The notes under the pieces: generated by a model
The model's database searches: none
Told to the model about the DNA's origin: nothing
Seen by the model: only the letters and a program-made list of their open reading frames with translations
Shown: one piece after another, positions 1 through 10,129 of the stretch
Numbering within the stretch: position 1 is the first letter of the stretch
How the letters are laid out: every line of letters starts with the position of its first letter
DNA from: Mesostigma viride
Lineage: Eukaryota; Streptophyta; Mesostigmatophyceae; Mesostigmatales; Mesostigmataceae
NCBI GenBank assembly: GCA_009746045.1
Contig: RPFO01000310.1
Location: 2,901,945 to 2,965,944, forward strand
Length of the DNA: 64,000 bases
Direction of reading: 5' to 3'
Position numbers and translations under genes: made by a program

Positions 1-840
1 CACACTGTGTGGTCCATCTGTACCGCGGGAGCTCGTGTGTCTAAGAGAGGGAATGCTCTACACAGTTATGGATTCGGCAATGGCAGACGATCAGGGGAAT
101 ATGGTGGTCGTAGGCGTGGATGGTAACTATGCCGCTAGTGTCCACGAGGCCTTAATTGTCTCTATTGCCTCTCGTATCTCTACCGAGTCCTTAATACCTC
201 TAATGGCTCTAGTATTTAATAGTGCCTCTAGTGTCTAATGTCTCTATAGTGTCTCCAATTCCTCTATATCCTCTAGAACTTCTAGCGTCTCTAGTGTCTA
301 ATGTCTCTGCAGTGTCTCTCTTATCTCTATTTTAATGACGCAGACTTTGACTTTTTTTCATAGCATTTTAGTCATTACTGTAGTTTGCTCTAGTGGCACA
401 ACGACAAGTCACAGTGTTTGCTCCGCATAAGTTGTATAAGTAATGTTGTCTGCATAAATTGTCTAGTCTAACTGAATTAAGCGTGGGCCATTTGCCTGCC
501 TTCACTGTGTTCTTATAAGCTGAAGCACTTTAATCCAGCCCACCTGCCTGATGGCTGTTGGCCATTACAGAGACAGAGTATGTAGGTGAGCATGTGTGTG
601 AGGATTTGCAGTGGCATTCCCTCAAATCACAGCGTTGTCGTCAAGCCCCAGTTTGTCACTGCCACATAAGCAACGGTTGGAATCCCCTCAACAGACACTC
701 CTCCCCCCCTGGCAATCACTCAGTGGCAATATGCTCGTTTCTTCATGATACTTTTTTGGTCTGGCAATCATTCGTGTCATCCTGCGCAGCTTATTCTTCC
801 ACTGTTTCTATTTTCCCCTTCATGATGGTCTTTGCTGTGC
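1..840. other. Gene-free stretch with degenerate TCTCTAGTG-type repeats
   Basis: No convincing coding sequence is seen. Between about 170 and 330 the + strand has loosely repeated units built on TCTCTAGTGTCTAATG, an eroded short-period tandem repeat. The rest is unremarkable mixed-composition DNA with only short open frames. Confidence 0.5.
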
Positions 841-1119
841 GCAGCGGCGCATTTTGACTGCGACATGCGAGCCTGGTCCACAGTCGTCAATGACATGGTG
901 GACAGTTTCCTTGACCAAGGTCTGGAGTAGCGATGCCTGCAATACGCCAGCATTCTACCAGCATTCCGCCAGCGTATACGTGTCGGCTGCATTGCACCCA
1001 AAGTTGCGAGCTCCTCCCACTATGCTGCTAGTATTTAGTGAGACACCTTTTCCTGGACGCATGTCGGTCCAACGTCGTGTAAGGACTAGAGTAGTCGTCT
1101 GAAAGCGTATGTACATCGT

Positions 1120-1695
1120 CACGGCGCTGCAGTAACATGATGTTTTCTGGGATACGTGGGCGTTTGGTTAACGCCTCACATTTGAAAGTGATGTCCTCCG
1201 GATTTTTGCCTTTGCACCGTGGGCAGTTCTTGGACGTTTGGAAACATGGCATGGCTAAAGTAATGGCTGACTAGCTAGACCTTTTCAGTGGTTTTTCATT
1301 CAAATGCGGGTATTTCCTCGTAAATGGTGAGAGAGCGATCACAGCAATGGTGCTCACCACTAGACACTCCCGGCCAGTTGAGCTCGAAAAACACGCCCAG
1401 ATCAAGCAAGCTGTTTCCGGCCCCACCGTCTAGGTCATCTAGTCGCTCTTCACGTAAGCCAGCCATAATTTCAATGAACAAGGCCTGGGCTGGTTGTCTC
1501 CTTGATAATTTCAATGAACAAGGCCTGGGCTGGTTGTCTCCTTGATAATTTCAATGAACAAAGCTACACATCTCCATCTCCATTCATATTCATCATCCTG
1601 AACGACTCGAAAAAGCGGAAAAGATAACGGCAGGCTCGAGCTACCATGGTCCGGATTCTCCCTCTGGCCTGCGCTGGTTGTCTTCTTGGTATGTC
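1120..1695 (+). mobile_element. 5'-truncated copy of the Penelope-like element 3' end
   Basis: This stretch matches the sequence downstream of the reverse transcriptase at 23.77-24.26 kb almost throughout, starting near an ATGATGTTTTCTGG motif and ending in GCCTGCGCTGGTTGTCT. The reverse transcriptase part is absent. A 3'-anchored fragment without the coding part is the usual product of incomplete target-primed reverse transcription. The copy has acquired an internal 40-bp tandem duplication at 1466-1560. The match is seen directly; assignment to the element is inferred from adjacency in the longer copy. Confidence 0.7.
1466..1560 (+). repeat. 40-bp tandem repeat, about 2.4 copies
   Basis: The unit begins TAATTTCAATGAACAAGG at 1466, 1506 and 1546. 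It contains GGCTGGTTGTCTCCTTGA, the terminal motif of the retroelement tail. The repeat may have arisen because the element's own end was duplicated inside its body. Confidence 0.85.
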
Positions 1696-2019
1696 GCTAG
1701 GAGCTTCCCGGGGGACAGGTGGACATGTCACCTTAATTGCAAATGTGGGTAGTAAGAGACTGTCAGGCCATCAAGCAGCGAGGTGTGGAATAGGCGACAC
1801 CAGGTGTGTTGTTGGCCCTTCTAGCTGGGGCCGGCCACACACTGAATGCCTTATGCGTTGGTGCGCGACCCACTATGGGATGACTTCACAGTTCCTGTGG
1901 ACAGCAGCATGATTTTTTACATGCCGATGTGTCCGTGCCAGGGACAATGTTCAGCGGGAATGGCTTGTTGATGCAGATGTTTTTCCAATGAGGGTGATTA
2001 CGAATGGGGGACAGAATTT

Positions 2020-2125
2020 GCAGCAGTGGTGCTTACAACAAGGGGGGGGAGACATTGCAGCAGTGGTGCTTGTAACACATGTGGGGCCGGAGAGAAATCA
2101 GTGCAGCAGTGATGCTTATAACTCC
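2020..2125 (+). repeat. Degenerate short tandem repeat, three units
   Basis: The phrase GCAGCAGTGGTGCTTA and variants occurs three times at roughly 30-45 bp spacing, followed each time by ACAA or AACA and a purine-rich stretch. It lies directly upstream of the degenerate retroelement frame at 2.12 kb. Confidence 0.6.
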
Positions 2126-2592
2126 AGCAGCAGACGCTCGACCTCCGCGAGGAGGCCGAGCTCGCCAAGCGCAGCCTCGACGTCATCGTCAAGCACTTCA
2201 ACATGGAGGAAGGTGAGAATTCCGAGAAGCTTGCACGTGCGTTTGAGAGAGAAATTCTTGGTCGCATGGGCCTTATACTGGTGAGATCGAGCTGGTCGCC
2301 CACCGCCTTCCCCGCGCGCGGGGTAAGGCAGGGGCGCCCCTGCTCCTTCTCACCTTTAAGAACCCGGCGGACAAGATTTCTTTTCTCAGACGCCGCAAGC
2401 GGCTCGAGAAGACTCACTTCACCCTTGCCGACGACTTGACCCTGGCGCAGCAACAACGGCGACGGGAGCTACATGGTCGACCTACCTCCAGCTCCGGTAG
2501 ACCCGAGGCGGGGCAGCCGGTGTACTGGAAGGGGGCGACCATCTACGTCGGCCACAAGCCCTGGCATGCGACCCCCGCGGCCCCAGCGACTC
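2120..2592 (+). pseudogene. Degenerate LINE ORF1-like fragment
   Basis: Two open frames joined by a frameshift near 2280 read as one protein. The first half is charged and helical, with LDLREEAELAKRSLDVIVKHF. The second half contains LLLLTFKNPADKISFLRRRK and LADDLTLAQQQRRRELH. The second half is paralogous to the minus-strand fragment at 9.34-9.64 kb, which reads LTWTLDDDLTPAQQQQRRDLW. A charged helical region followed by a compact basic domain resembles ORF1 proteins of L1-type LINEs, but no reverse transcriptase accompanies it here, so the assignment is tentative. The frameshift and missing ends make it a relic. Confidence 0.45.
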
Positions 2593-2639
2593 GATCCAGA
2601 CGCCCCAGCTTAGGGGAATACAGCAGTAGTAGTGTAGAA

Positions 2640-3016
2640 TAGATAGACCGTGGCCATGTACATGTACGCCTCCTACAGCTAGGCACTATACCAGCTGATT
2701 CACGAGCATTATTGAGCCATGCACATGTGTGCCTCTGATGTGCCACACTCCAGATGATGCCTAGCTTTATCTAGTTATGCTGTGCCCATGCAGAGAGCTG
2801 CTCTCTGCTGAGATGCCACACTATAGCTCTTGTATATCCATATGATGATCTTCCCCCCCCATGACAGGCTCCCCTTAGTTGGGTTGAGCTTGAGACTCTG
2901 GGGGGTGCCGAGGTGCCCGCCCTTGGTACACCTAGAGCAAGTGTCGTTTACATTGCCACCCTTGCAGGAAGTAGCTTAGAATGCATAGTAGCCCGCATAT
3001 GCCCCTTCTCTGGGAT
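2640..3016. other. Gene-free spacer
   Basis: I see no coding sequence or repeat here beyond a short poly-C run near 2855. It separates the LINE-like fragment from the SINE insertion. Confidence 0.5.
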
Positions 3017-3029
3017 ATGTGCTACATAT

Positions 3030-3184
3030 TCTGATCAGACACTCCGCAAAGGTGAAAACCATTTGCGTTCAGTGCCCGGCCGCGGAAAACGCGGAAAAAC
3101 GCGATCTGCAAATGAATCCGACCGGAATCGAACTGGGGACCTCTCGCACCAATTTTGCTGACTATAGGACGGACGTCTCCCAAC
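3030..3184 (-). mobile_element. 5'-truncated tRNA-related SINE with 13-bp target-site duplication
   Basis: The segment matches the 3' half of the full-length SINE copies at 12.5 and 22.5 kb in reverse orientation. It retains the tRNA-like B box, read as GTTCGATTCC on the minus strand (3123-3132), and the conserved tail GTTTTCACCTTTGCGGAGTG. Identical 13-bp direct repeats ATGTGCTACATAT flank it at 3017-3029 and 3185-3197. Truncation at the 5' end plus a target duplication is the expected signature of retroposition. Confidence 0.85.
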
Positions 3185-3197
3185 ATGTGCTACATAT

Positions 3198-3650
3198 ACT
3201 CCCAACGGAGTTATGTTCCTAATTTAGAATTTTGAATTAATTAATTAATGCTTACAACTGTGTGGCTCCTGGCTGTGCGCTGAGAACGTGTACACAAATG
3301 CTCTGGTTGCACAATTTTGTATTGAGCTAGACTGCGATCTAGGTCTTCCCTCTGAACGTTAGCCACAAAAGGTTGTCCTGGGTTGTCAGCCGACTGGACG
3401 TACAATGCCACGCATTTTCAACTCCACTAATATATGTTCCGTCATCATGAATTACCACCACATCATTCCAAAAAGCCATTTTTCCACCCTGAAAATTATT
3501 CTAGGATAGGCTAATGATTAGTTTGGCCTCAAATTTGGCACCAAGGTGCCTAATCAGATATCTTATGGTGGCATGTGGTCAAATAATTTTTTGGGAGTCG
3601 GCAGCATGGTAACATGGTGACATTTGCTAGCATAAAAATACCGAATTTTC
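3198..3650. other. Gene-free spacer
   Basis: AT-rich non-coding DNA with a short TTAA run at 3235-3248. No gene is seen. Confidence 0.5.
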
Positions 3651-3651
3651 A

Positions 3652-4205
3652 GCACTTTCTGGCATGTATGCGTATATAATGACATCAAATGAACTCAGTT
3701 GGGCCTGGAACTTTGCACATGTTATAAACACATCCCATGCAGCATGCCCACAAAGTTTCAGGCTGGTTGGATCACAAAATGGTGACAGATGCTAGCATAA
3801 ATACCCCCAAAATGCAGTTTTTCAGGGTTTTCCAAGGGTTTCATCACACATATGCATATATAATGACACCAAATGAACTCAGTTGGGCGTGGAACTTTGC
3901 ATATGTTCTAAACACATCCCATGCAGCATGCCCACAAAGTTTCAGGCTGGTTGGATGACAAATTGGTGACAGATGCTAGCATAAACACCACAAAAATGCA
4001 GTTTTTCAGGGTTTTCCAAGGGTTTCATCACACATTTGCATATATAATGACATCAAATGAACTCAGTTGGGCCTGGAACTTGGCACATGTTCGAAACACA
4101 TCCCATGCAGCCTGCCCACAAAGCTTCAGGCTGGTTGGATAACAAATTGGTGACAGATGCTAGCATAAATACCACAGAAAAAGCAGCTTTCTATTGTTCT
4201 TCCAA
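3652..4205 (+). repeat. 184-bp tandem repeat, three units
   Basis: Units are in register at 3669, 3853 and 4037, exactly 184 bp apart. Each contains AAATGAACTCAGTTGGGC, CATCCCATGCAGC and CAGGCTGGTTGGAT. Units differ by scattered substitutions. The short open frames (MQHAHKVSGWLD and the like) simply follow the repeat and end at different stops, so coding is unlikely. Confidence 0.9.
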
Positions 4206-4620
4206 GGGTTTCATGGCAATCATTCCACCTTGGTGTACAGAAGGTTCCAAACAACACATCATTACATTATGCATCATATTTACAATGCAGGAAGGCATAC
4301 TTGGGGGCACATGCCTATAGTACAATGCATTAATAACACAGCTCTAGCCAGCTAGCTAGCTATATAGTGGCTAATGCCACACCCGGGGGCACGTTCTCAC
4401 GGCCCTGCATCCTTTTCCTTTTCTTCTTCTCTGCATCTGACAGGGGCCTGCCCCCCATCTTCTCATCCACCAGCCTGGTGAGCACCCTGACGTTGGTGAC
4501 TTGCGTCAGCTACCCTACCCCCATGGCACGCTTGGCCTTACGCTTGGTGAAGGTGGAGGGGACCAAGGGTGCGACAGTTGGTCTGGGTTTTCATCACCCC
4601 CTTCCTCCAGTGCATGCGTG
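4206..4620. other. Gene-free spacer
   Basis: No supported gene. The open frame that runs from here into the downstream simple repeats owes its length to those repeats. Confidence 0.45.
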
Positions 4621-4639
4621 TGCTCCAACGCCTAAGGAG

Positions 4640-4755
4640 AGAAGCACACACACACACACATACACACACACACGTCGATCCCTTACCCACCCACCCACCC
4701 ACACCCACGTACACATGTATCCACCCACCCATGCATACACGTAGGCACGCACACA

Positions 4756-4799
<44 letters not shown>

Positions 4800-4803
4800 G
4801 TCA
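4640..4803 (+). repeat. Mixed CA, CCCA and GCAC microsatellites
   Basis: Successive arrays of CA, CCCA and GCAC dominate, breaking into each other before the long CCCT array. Confidence 0.9.
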
Positions 4804-4804
4804 T

Positions 4805-5600
4805 ACCCTCCCTCCCTCCCTCCCTCCCTCCCTCCCTCCCTCCCTCCCTCCCTCCCTCCCTCCCTCCCTCCCTCCCTCCTCCCTCCCTCCCTCCCTCCTC
4901 CCTCCCTCCCTCCCTCCCTCCCTCCCTCCCTCCCTCCTCCCTCCCTCCCTCCTCCTCCCTCCCTCCCTCCCTCCCTCCCTCCCCCTCCCTCCCTCCCTCC
5001 CTCCCTCCCTCCCTCCCTCCCTCCCTCCCTCCCTCCCTCCTCCTCCCTCCCTCCCTCCCTCCCTCCCTCTCCTCCTCCCTCCCTCCCTCCTCCCTCCCTC
5101 CCTCCCTCCCTCCCTCCCTCCTCCCCCTCCTCCCTCCCTCCCTCCCTCCCTCCCTCCCTCCCTCCCTCCCTCCCTCCTCCCTCCCTCCCTCCCTCCCTCC
5201 CTCCCTCCCTCCCTCCCTCCCTCCCTCCCTCCCTCCTCCCTCCCTCCCTCCTCCCTCCCTCCCTCCCTCCCTCCCTCCCTCCCTCCCTCCCTCCCTCCCT
5301 CCCTCCCTCCCTCCCTCCCTCCCTCCCTCCCTCCCTCCCTCCTCCCTCCCTCCCTCCCTCCCTCCTCCTCCTCCCTCCCTCCTCCCTCCCTCCCTCCCTC
5401 CCTCCCTCCCTCCTCCCTCCCTCCCTCCCTCCCTCCCTCCCTCCCTCCCTCCCTCCCTCCCTCCCTCCCTCCCTCCCTCCCTCCCTCCCTCCCTCCCTCC
5501 CTCCCTCCTCCCTCCCTCCCTCCCTCCCTCCCTCCCTCCCTCCCTCCTCCCTCCCTCCCTCCCTCCCTCCCTCCCTCCCTCCCTCCCTCCCCCCCTCCCT
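4805..5600 (+). repeat. CCCT tetranucleotide array, about 800 bp
   Basis: Almost pure CCCT on the + strand (AGGG on the other), with occasional single-base losses giving CCTCCT. Long open frames on both strands (SLPPSLPP and GREGGREGG) are translations of the array. One strand is all pyrimidine, so triplex or G-quadruplex structure is possible. Confidence 0.97.
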
Positions 5601-5603
5601 CAT

Positions 5604-7410
5604 TCATACACCCGTTCATTCATGCATGCAGCCGCTCATCATTAACACGCCTCCGTTGGGAAACTCACGGGGTATGAACTATGAAACGGGCGGTAAGAAA
5701 GGAAGAAGGAGCCGCCTCCCCAACATGCCGCCCGGCAAAGGCAGCGATGGGCCGTCCAGGAGGGAAACACTGCGCTTTGCCTTGTACGCCGGGGTGCGCA
5801 GGCGACGTGCGGGCACTGTCGCGTGTAAATTTGCCTGCCCGCCCCAGTCCTTCTCGGAACGCCTCCCCAGAGCATGCCGTCATGGTAAGAGCTCTTTTCG
5901 CCCGTCGCCGGAAGCTTAAACCACAAGAATACGCCGGTTAATGACCAGAAAATGGGGGGTTGTCGACGTTATAAACCAGTAGCTGTGGTTTTTCCCGCAC
6001 CCCGAGCACACTCCGGACGGGGCCAGCAAGCCCCGCCCGCAGGATAAACACCGGGCGATGTTGCTGCGCCCAAGGGAAGTCATATAGCTGCAAGAAAAGA
6101 CGTAAAAGCGATTAAAAGCACGACATGCAGTGTTGCCCCTGTCAGCGCTCCTATAATTCTCACTTTTTCGCGGAAGGGGCGTAAAAATCGGAAACGCAAA
6201 ATTAAGGGAAATCCATCGCTGGGTTTCTTTGAAATGATGTTAGGAACTGGTAGAATGTGTTCATGACAGCCGAGAGCATGTTTTTCCTGTCTGTGTTTTA
6301 CCTTGCACACACACGGGTCGGGCCGGTTGGTGTGCAAAACGCCCGCCTGCTGCCCACGTGCCCTCGCTGCAGAAAAAAAAGAAACTGTTTTTCAGGTTTT
6401 TTAATGTACGATACTTTTCCTTATGTAATCAACGTCCGAACAAGCGAAATAACGTCCAAAATGGTTGCGTAATCAGCTCGCAATAAATTTTCGCGTCACC
6501 ATAGCCGTGCACACCGAATTTCAGTCAACATTGCACGCGCGCACCGAATTTCGTCAACTTTCGCGGGGAATTACCGGGGTGTGCAAGGCGCGGCGCCGGA
6601 CTGATGTGACTTGTCAAACATGGATAAGATATAGTAGGCAGGCTTGCATGTGCACGTGCTTCGCCGAAGCGAAGGCCCGCTCGCGGCCGGCTCGCGGAAA
6701 AATGGTGGGAAAACGGTAGCTCCGAGAACGCTCATTACTTTCGACTCCGGCCATGAAATTTCACTTATCGAGTTGGTTGCATGCAATAGTCTCGTCTTTT
6801 TGATGGCGAACCGACGCTAATATGATTTTCTGCAGCTCTCGCTGAAGATGTCTGAAGATATATCGGCACCGCCCTGCGCAGCAAATATCGATCTTTTTCA
6901 GCTCGATATTAGATATATGGCGGAACTGATACGATTCATTCCATGCAACAATCACATGCAAGCGTCCGCGGCCCCGTGCACCAACTTACTGATGAAGCCA
7001 TATAGGTCATCATGCGTCTGCCCCTAGAGTGCCGCCATTCACCATCCTGAAACTGGCTGCCGAGAAAAGGTGCGAGATTGGGGACTGCAACCAACCAGGC
7101 CGCCTCCATAAACCCTGCCAAGACCACATATGCTGCACCGCTTCAGAACCCGACCTACCCGGAGCTCATCGACGAAATCGAAACAGCAGTCAGGCCAGCG
7201 CGTACTGGATGCTATGCACGAACCCATTCGCTCCGTGCAGTATAGTGGTACGTGGCATCCCCCCGAATTCACTACAATACGCTTCCGCGGACACCTTTTT
7301 CAGCGGGGAAAGTGCCCCCGGGCTTCCGGGGCAAATTCAGCAAGCGCGGCGGAACTTAGATACTAAAATTTCGTTTTTGGTTCGTACCGTACAGCCAATC
7401 ATTTTGCGCC
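5604..7410. other. Gene-free stretch, about 1.8 kb
   Basis: Overlapping short frames occur on both strands, but none has family motifs, domain-like composition or a matching copy elsewhere in the window. I see no RNA gene or transposon end. Confidence 0.4.
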
Positions 7411-7470
7411 CGGATCAAATTGTGATCTGGGCACCGTGCCCAGATCAAATTGTGATCTGGGCGCCGTTCG
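7411..7470 (+). repeat. Tandem pair of 30-bp imperfect palindromes
   Basis: Two adjacent units each contain GATCAAATTGTGATC, a near palindrome, separated by a GCACCGTGCC palindrome. The whole 60 bp could fold into paired hairpins. Confidence 0.8.
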
Positions 7471-7599
7471 GAACACGAAAATTTCAGCGGAACGTACGAA
7501 ACACCAACGCAACTACAGAAAATTTTCAATGACGAAACTGTAGTACCGTGTACCAAGCAAAATGTAGTAGGACTTCGCTAAACTCACGTTCGGAATTTT

Positions 7600-7650
7600 T
7601 CCCCGCAAGATTCCCCCGCAAGATTCCCCCGCACGATTCCCCCCGCTAGG
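7600..7650 (+). repeat. Short tandem repeat of ATTCCCCCGC units
   Basis: Three to four units of about 14 bp built on CAAGATTCCCCCGC occur in a row. Only the pattern is clear. Confidence 0.6.
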
Positions 7651-7794
7651 TTCAGGCTCCAGTCGATGCTCGCCAAATGGCGCAAAAAAAGAAACATATG
7701 TTAAAATCGACGGTGCGAATCCTCGTTACCGCTCGGGTAACATTCTCACTCATTTCGCGTCTCCTACGAACCGTATTGTAGTGTAACGTCAACG

Positions 7795-8590
7795 ATGCAC
7801 ACCTGGACGCACCTACCTCCGGGGCGACACTTTCCTGGGGAAGCTAGCTCAGCGTGGCCGCCAGCCCAGGGGCATCGTCAGCCGCCATGCAGGCATGCTG
7901 GCTCGGCGACCCCACCGCCCCCGTCCTGGTGGAATTCCGCCGCAAAGAGGACGTCCAAACTGCTGGTGCTGATCGAAGGCCCGCCGGAATCTCATGCAGC
8001 GGGATGACTTGAGCATGGATGATTACTCGGTCCTACGCGGACCTATACTGCGCCGTCTGTCAGTGCCAACGCACCGGCCTGGACCACGGACACCACTGCC
8101 ACGATGCTACAGCAGGAGATGGAAGCCCACCGCCGAGCAGAACTCTAAGAACGCGAGGACACCGACCACGCCCGCCGCCAACATACATGCATGCAGACGG
8201 TGGTGCTGCGTCGCTTCACCGCCATGCAGCCGGCGACAGGGGAGACATGACAACCTCACTTGAGGAAGAGCTAAGGAGCAAGCTCAGTTACCCGAACTGG
8301 CGTACCTCGATCGTGAGTGAAAGCTCGAGCTGCGTGGGCACCGCCTTCCCCGGCCACTCACGGGACAAGGCGACACCGGCCCCCACCAGTCCTGCTCACC
8401 TTCAGCTCCATGTCCAGATCGAGCTAGATTGGAGGATAAGCGGAACTTGTTCCTCTCTCGACACAAGAATTGAACTTGCCCGACCTCCCGCATGGATGGC
8501 GCGACAGGTCTGAGGCCCGCCGCTCCGGCAGTAGCAGTGACGCGACAGCTGTGACCTGAGTACCTCCGCCACAAACAAGACCCCAAGAAG
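7795..8590 (+). pseudogene. Heavily decayed retroelement-like coding remnant
   Basis: The stretch is GC-rich relative to its surroundings and has several mutually frameshifted frames. Its end, around 8330-8580, has a layout like the other two LINE ORF1-like fragments: GCACCGCCTTCCCC, CCTGCTCACCTTCAGCTCC, then a charged segment and CAAACAAGACCCCAAGAAG. Stops interrupt every frame. I infer a third, most decayed member of that family; no domain can be identified. Confidence 0.35.
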
Positions 8591-8599
8591 TCCAAGGTG

Positions 8600-8700
8600 T
8601 TATTAATTAATTAATTAATTATACTCGTGCTCCCCTTCTTGGGGAGACACGGAGCACCGGAGTGCTTTTAATCCCTGTATGCATGTGCACAACGCGTCAG
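8600..8700 (+). repeat. Dispersed repeat: GTGCTCC inverted repeat with TTAA tract
   Basis: A TTAA run is followed by CGTGCTCC, GGGGAGACACGGAGCAC and GTGCTTTTAATCCC. The same order occurs inverted at 13146-13215, also next to a TTAA run. It is a short dispersed repeat adjoining a SINE-like copy in both places. Confidence 0.6.
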
Positions 8701-8734
8701 CCTACCGTACATATGGTGATCAGAATATGGTATT

Positions 8735-8995
8735 GCACTAGTTGTATTGCACCCACAGTGTTGCGCCCCGGCATGCACCATGCTGTGGAGAGAGCGCTCT
8801 GTGGCCTGCCCACTTGCGGCAGTGAGAGAAGCTAGGGCGCCCTCCCTCCTTCTCGCTGTGTATATAGGGTTGAAGGTTCCTTTACTCTGTATTGCCATTG
8901 GCATGCACCCACGTGACGCAGTCACGTGCTTATTACTTACTTTAATACTTACTTACTTACTTACTTAATTAATTAATTAATTAATTAATTAATGT
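8735..8995 (+). mobile_element. SINE-like family B copy with TTAC/TTAA microsatellite tail
   Basis: Reads TTGCACCCACAGTGTTGCGCC, GGAGAGAGCGCTCTGTGGCCTGCC, TATATAGGGTTGAAGG and ends GACGCAGTCACGTGCTTATTA, followed by TTAC and then TTAA repeats. The same order, reversed, is found at 35521-35718 and 35829-36223, each with its own microsatellite tail at the same end and a target-site duplication. A fixed 3' end followed by a variable simple-repeat tail is characteristic of SINEs. No clear Pol III box is recognised, so the class is inferred. Confidence 0.7.
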
Positions 8996-9337
8996 TCTCA
9001 AGATGAAGAAAGGGCAGAGACCCCCTTCATCTCCTTCATGCATGCCAGAGGCATGCCACAGCAGCAATCGGACACGATAGACGATCCGGCAAGTTCTGTG
9101 GGCCCATGCATGTGATATATAAATAAGACCCATGTGAGCATATCTGATAACAAGGAGCGCATGGGCAAGTAATCTGATCATAGCCAGGACGTCTACAGCA
9201 TGGCTGTACAAGGGCTAAGCTAAGGCTATGGCTGGTACTGTGTACCGTGCGTTAGCGGGGCACGTGACTAGGTATGGTGGTGGTGGCATGCACGGCTAGG
9301 CAAACATAGCTAGGCATGGCCGCCATGGCGGCAGTGA
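8996..9337. other. Non-coding stretch sharing blocks with 12.8-13.1 kb
   Basis: The block AGGGCAGAGACCCCC followed by GCATGCC pairs with an inverted counterpart near 13075-13140. No gene is seen. Confidence 0.4.
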
Positions 9338-9339
9338 CT

Positions 9340-9640
9340 ACCAATGATTACAAGCTAGGGCTATTCTAGCCCGCAGGGCCGGGGCGACCACATCTAGTGC
9401 ATGGTTGATCATCAGGTCCCCGACCCTCCAGTATACACCTTCTGGGGGTCGATCCTGCTTCATGTGGCGGAGGTATTCAGGCCACAGGTCGCGTCGCTGC
9501 TGCTGCTGAGCGGGGGTCAGGTCGTCGTCCAGCGTCCAGGTGAGGTCGTGCAACCTCTTGCGATGAGAGAACCGCTGCTTGTCCTCAGGGGAGGGGAAGG
9601 TGAGCAGGACTGGTAGGGGAGCCGCCTTGTCCCGTGGGTG
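9340..9640 (-). pseudogene. LINE ORF1-like fragment, minus strand
   Basis: On the minus strand the frame reads HDLTWTLDDDLTPAQQQQRR, then LWPEYLRHMKQDRPPEGVYW and RVGDLMINHALD. It parallels the + strand fragment at 2.12-2.59 kb, which has HFTLADDLTLAQQQRRRELH and PVYWKGATIYVG. The shared TLxDDLTxAQQQ core and the following YW motif show a common coding ancestor. Only about 80 codons are open and there is no start or partner ORF, so it is a relic. Confidence 0.5.
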
Positions 9641-9721
9641 TTATGCGGAGGGGCGGGGACCTGACAGTCAACAACCAGCTGTGGACGATCCCGACAGCGG
9701 CTAGACAAGCCATATTGTCCG

Positions 9722-9756
9722 ATTTCTGGCCTGCGCTGGTTGTCTCTTTGATATTG
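9722..9756 (+). mobile_element. Solo terminal motif of the Penelope-like tail
   Basis: The short sequence TTTCTGGCCTGCGCTGGTTG plus TCTCTTTGATATTG matches the extreme 3' end of the element at 24.23-24.26 kb. It lies 115 bp from a second, oppositely oriented tail copy. Confidence 0.55.
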
Positions 9757-9870
9757 TAGTCACGCCCATGCGGTCTGCGCAATGCGACCTGCATGGGCAA
9801 TCTACTAGCTAGAGTCATTGTGCTGGCCACACCAACTCAGGGTACAGATCGACCGTAGCCATGCATGCTC

Positions 9871-10110
9871 ATATCAAGGAGACAACCAGCGCAGGCCAGA
9901 AATCGGGAGAAGTCCGGACCATGGTAGCTCGAGCCTGCCGTTATCTTGTCCGCGTGTTCGAGTCGTTCAGGATGACGAAGATGAATGGTGATGGAAATGT
10001 GTATCCTTGTGCATTAAAATTATGGCTGGCTTACGTGTAGAGCGACTAGATGACCTAGACGGTGGGGCCGGAAACAGCATGCTTGATCAGGGCGTGTGTT
10101 TCGAGCCTAA
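9871..10110 (-). mobile_element. 5'-truncated Penelope-like tail, minus strand
   Basis: Begins ATATCAAGGAGACAACCAGC and matches the reverse complement of 23.98-24.26 kb through the GACGGTGGGGCCGGAAACAGC block. It lacks the reverse transcriptase. Together with 9722-9756 it makes two element ends facing each other. Confidence 0.7.
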
Positions 10111-10129
10111 CTGCATGCTCATATATGGA

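Noticed and set aside
3737-4320. Repeated 73-codon frames MQHAHKVSGWLD
   Set aside because: They follow the 184-bp tandem repeat. 184 is not a multiple of three, so the frames restart in each unit rather than forming one protein.
4569-5645. SLPPSLPP and GREGGREGG frames of up to 358 codons
   Set aside because: These are translations of the CCCT array on the two strands, with no unique sequence or signal peptide.
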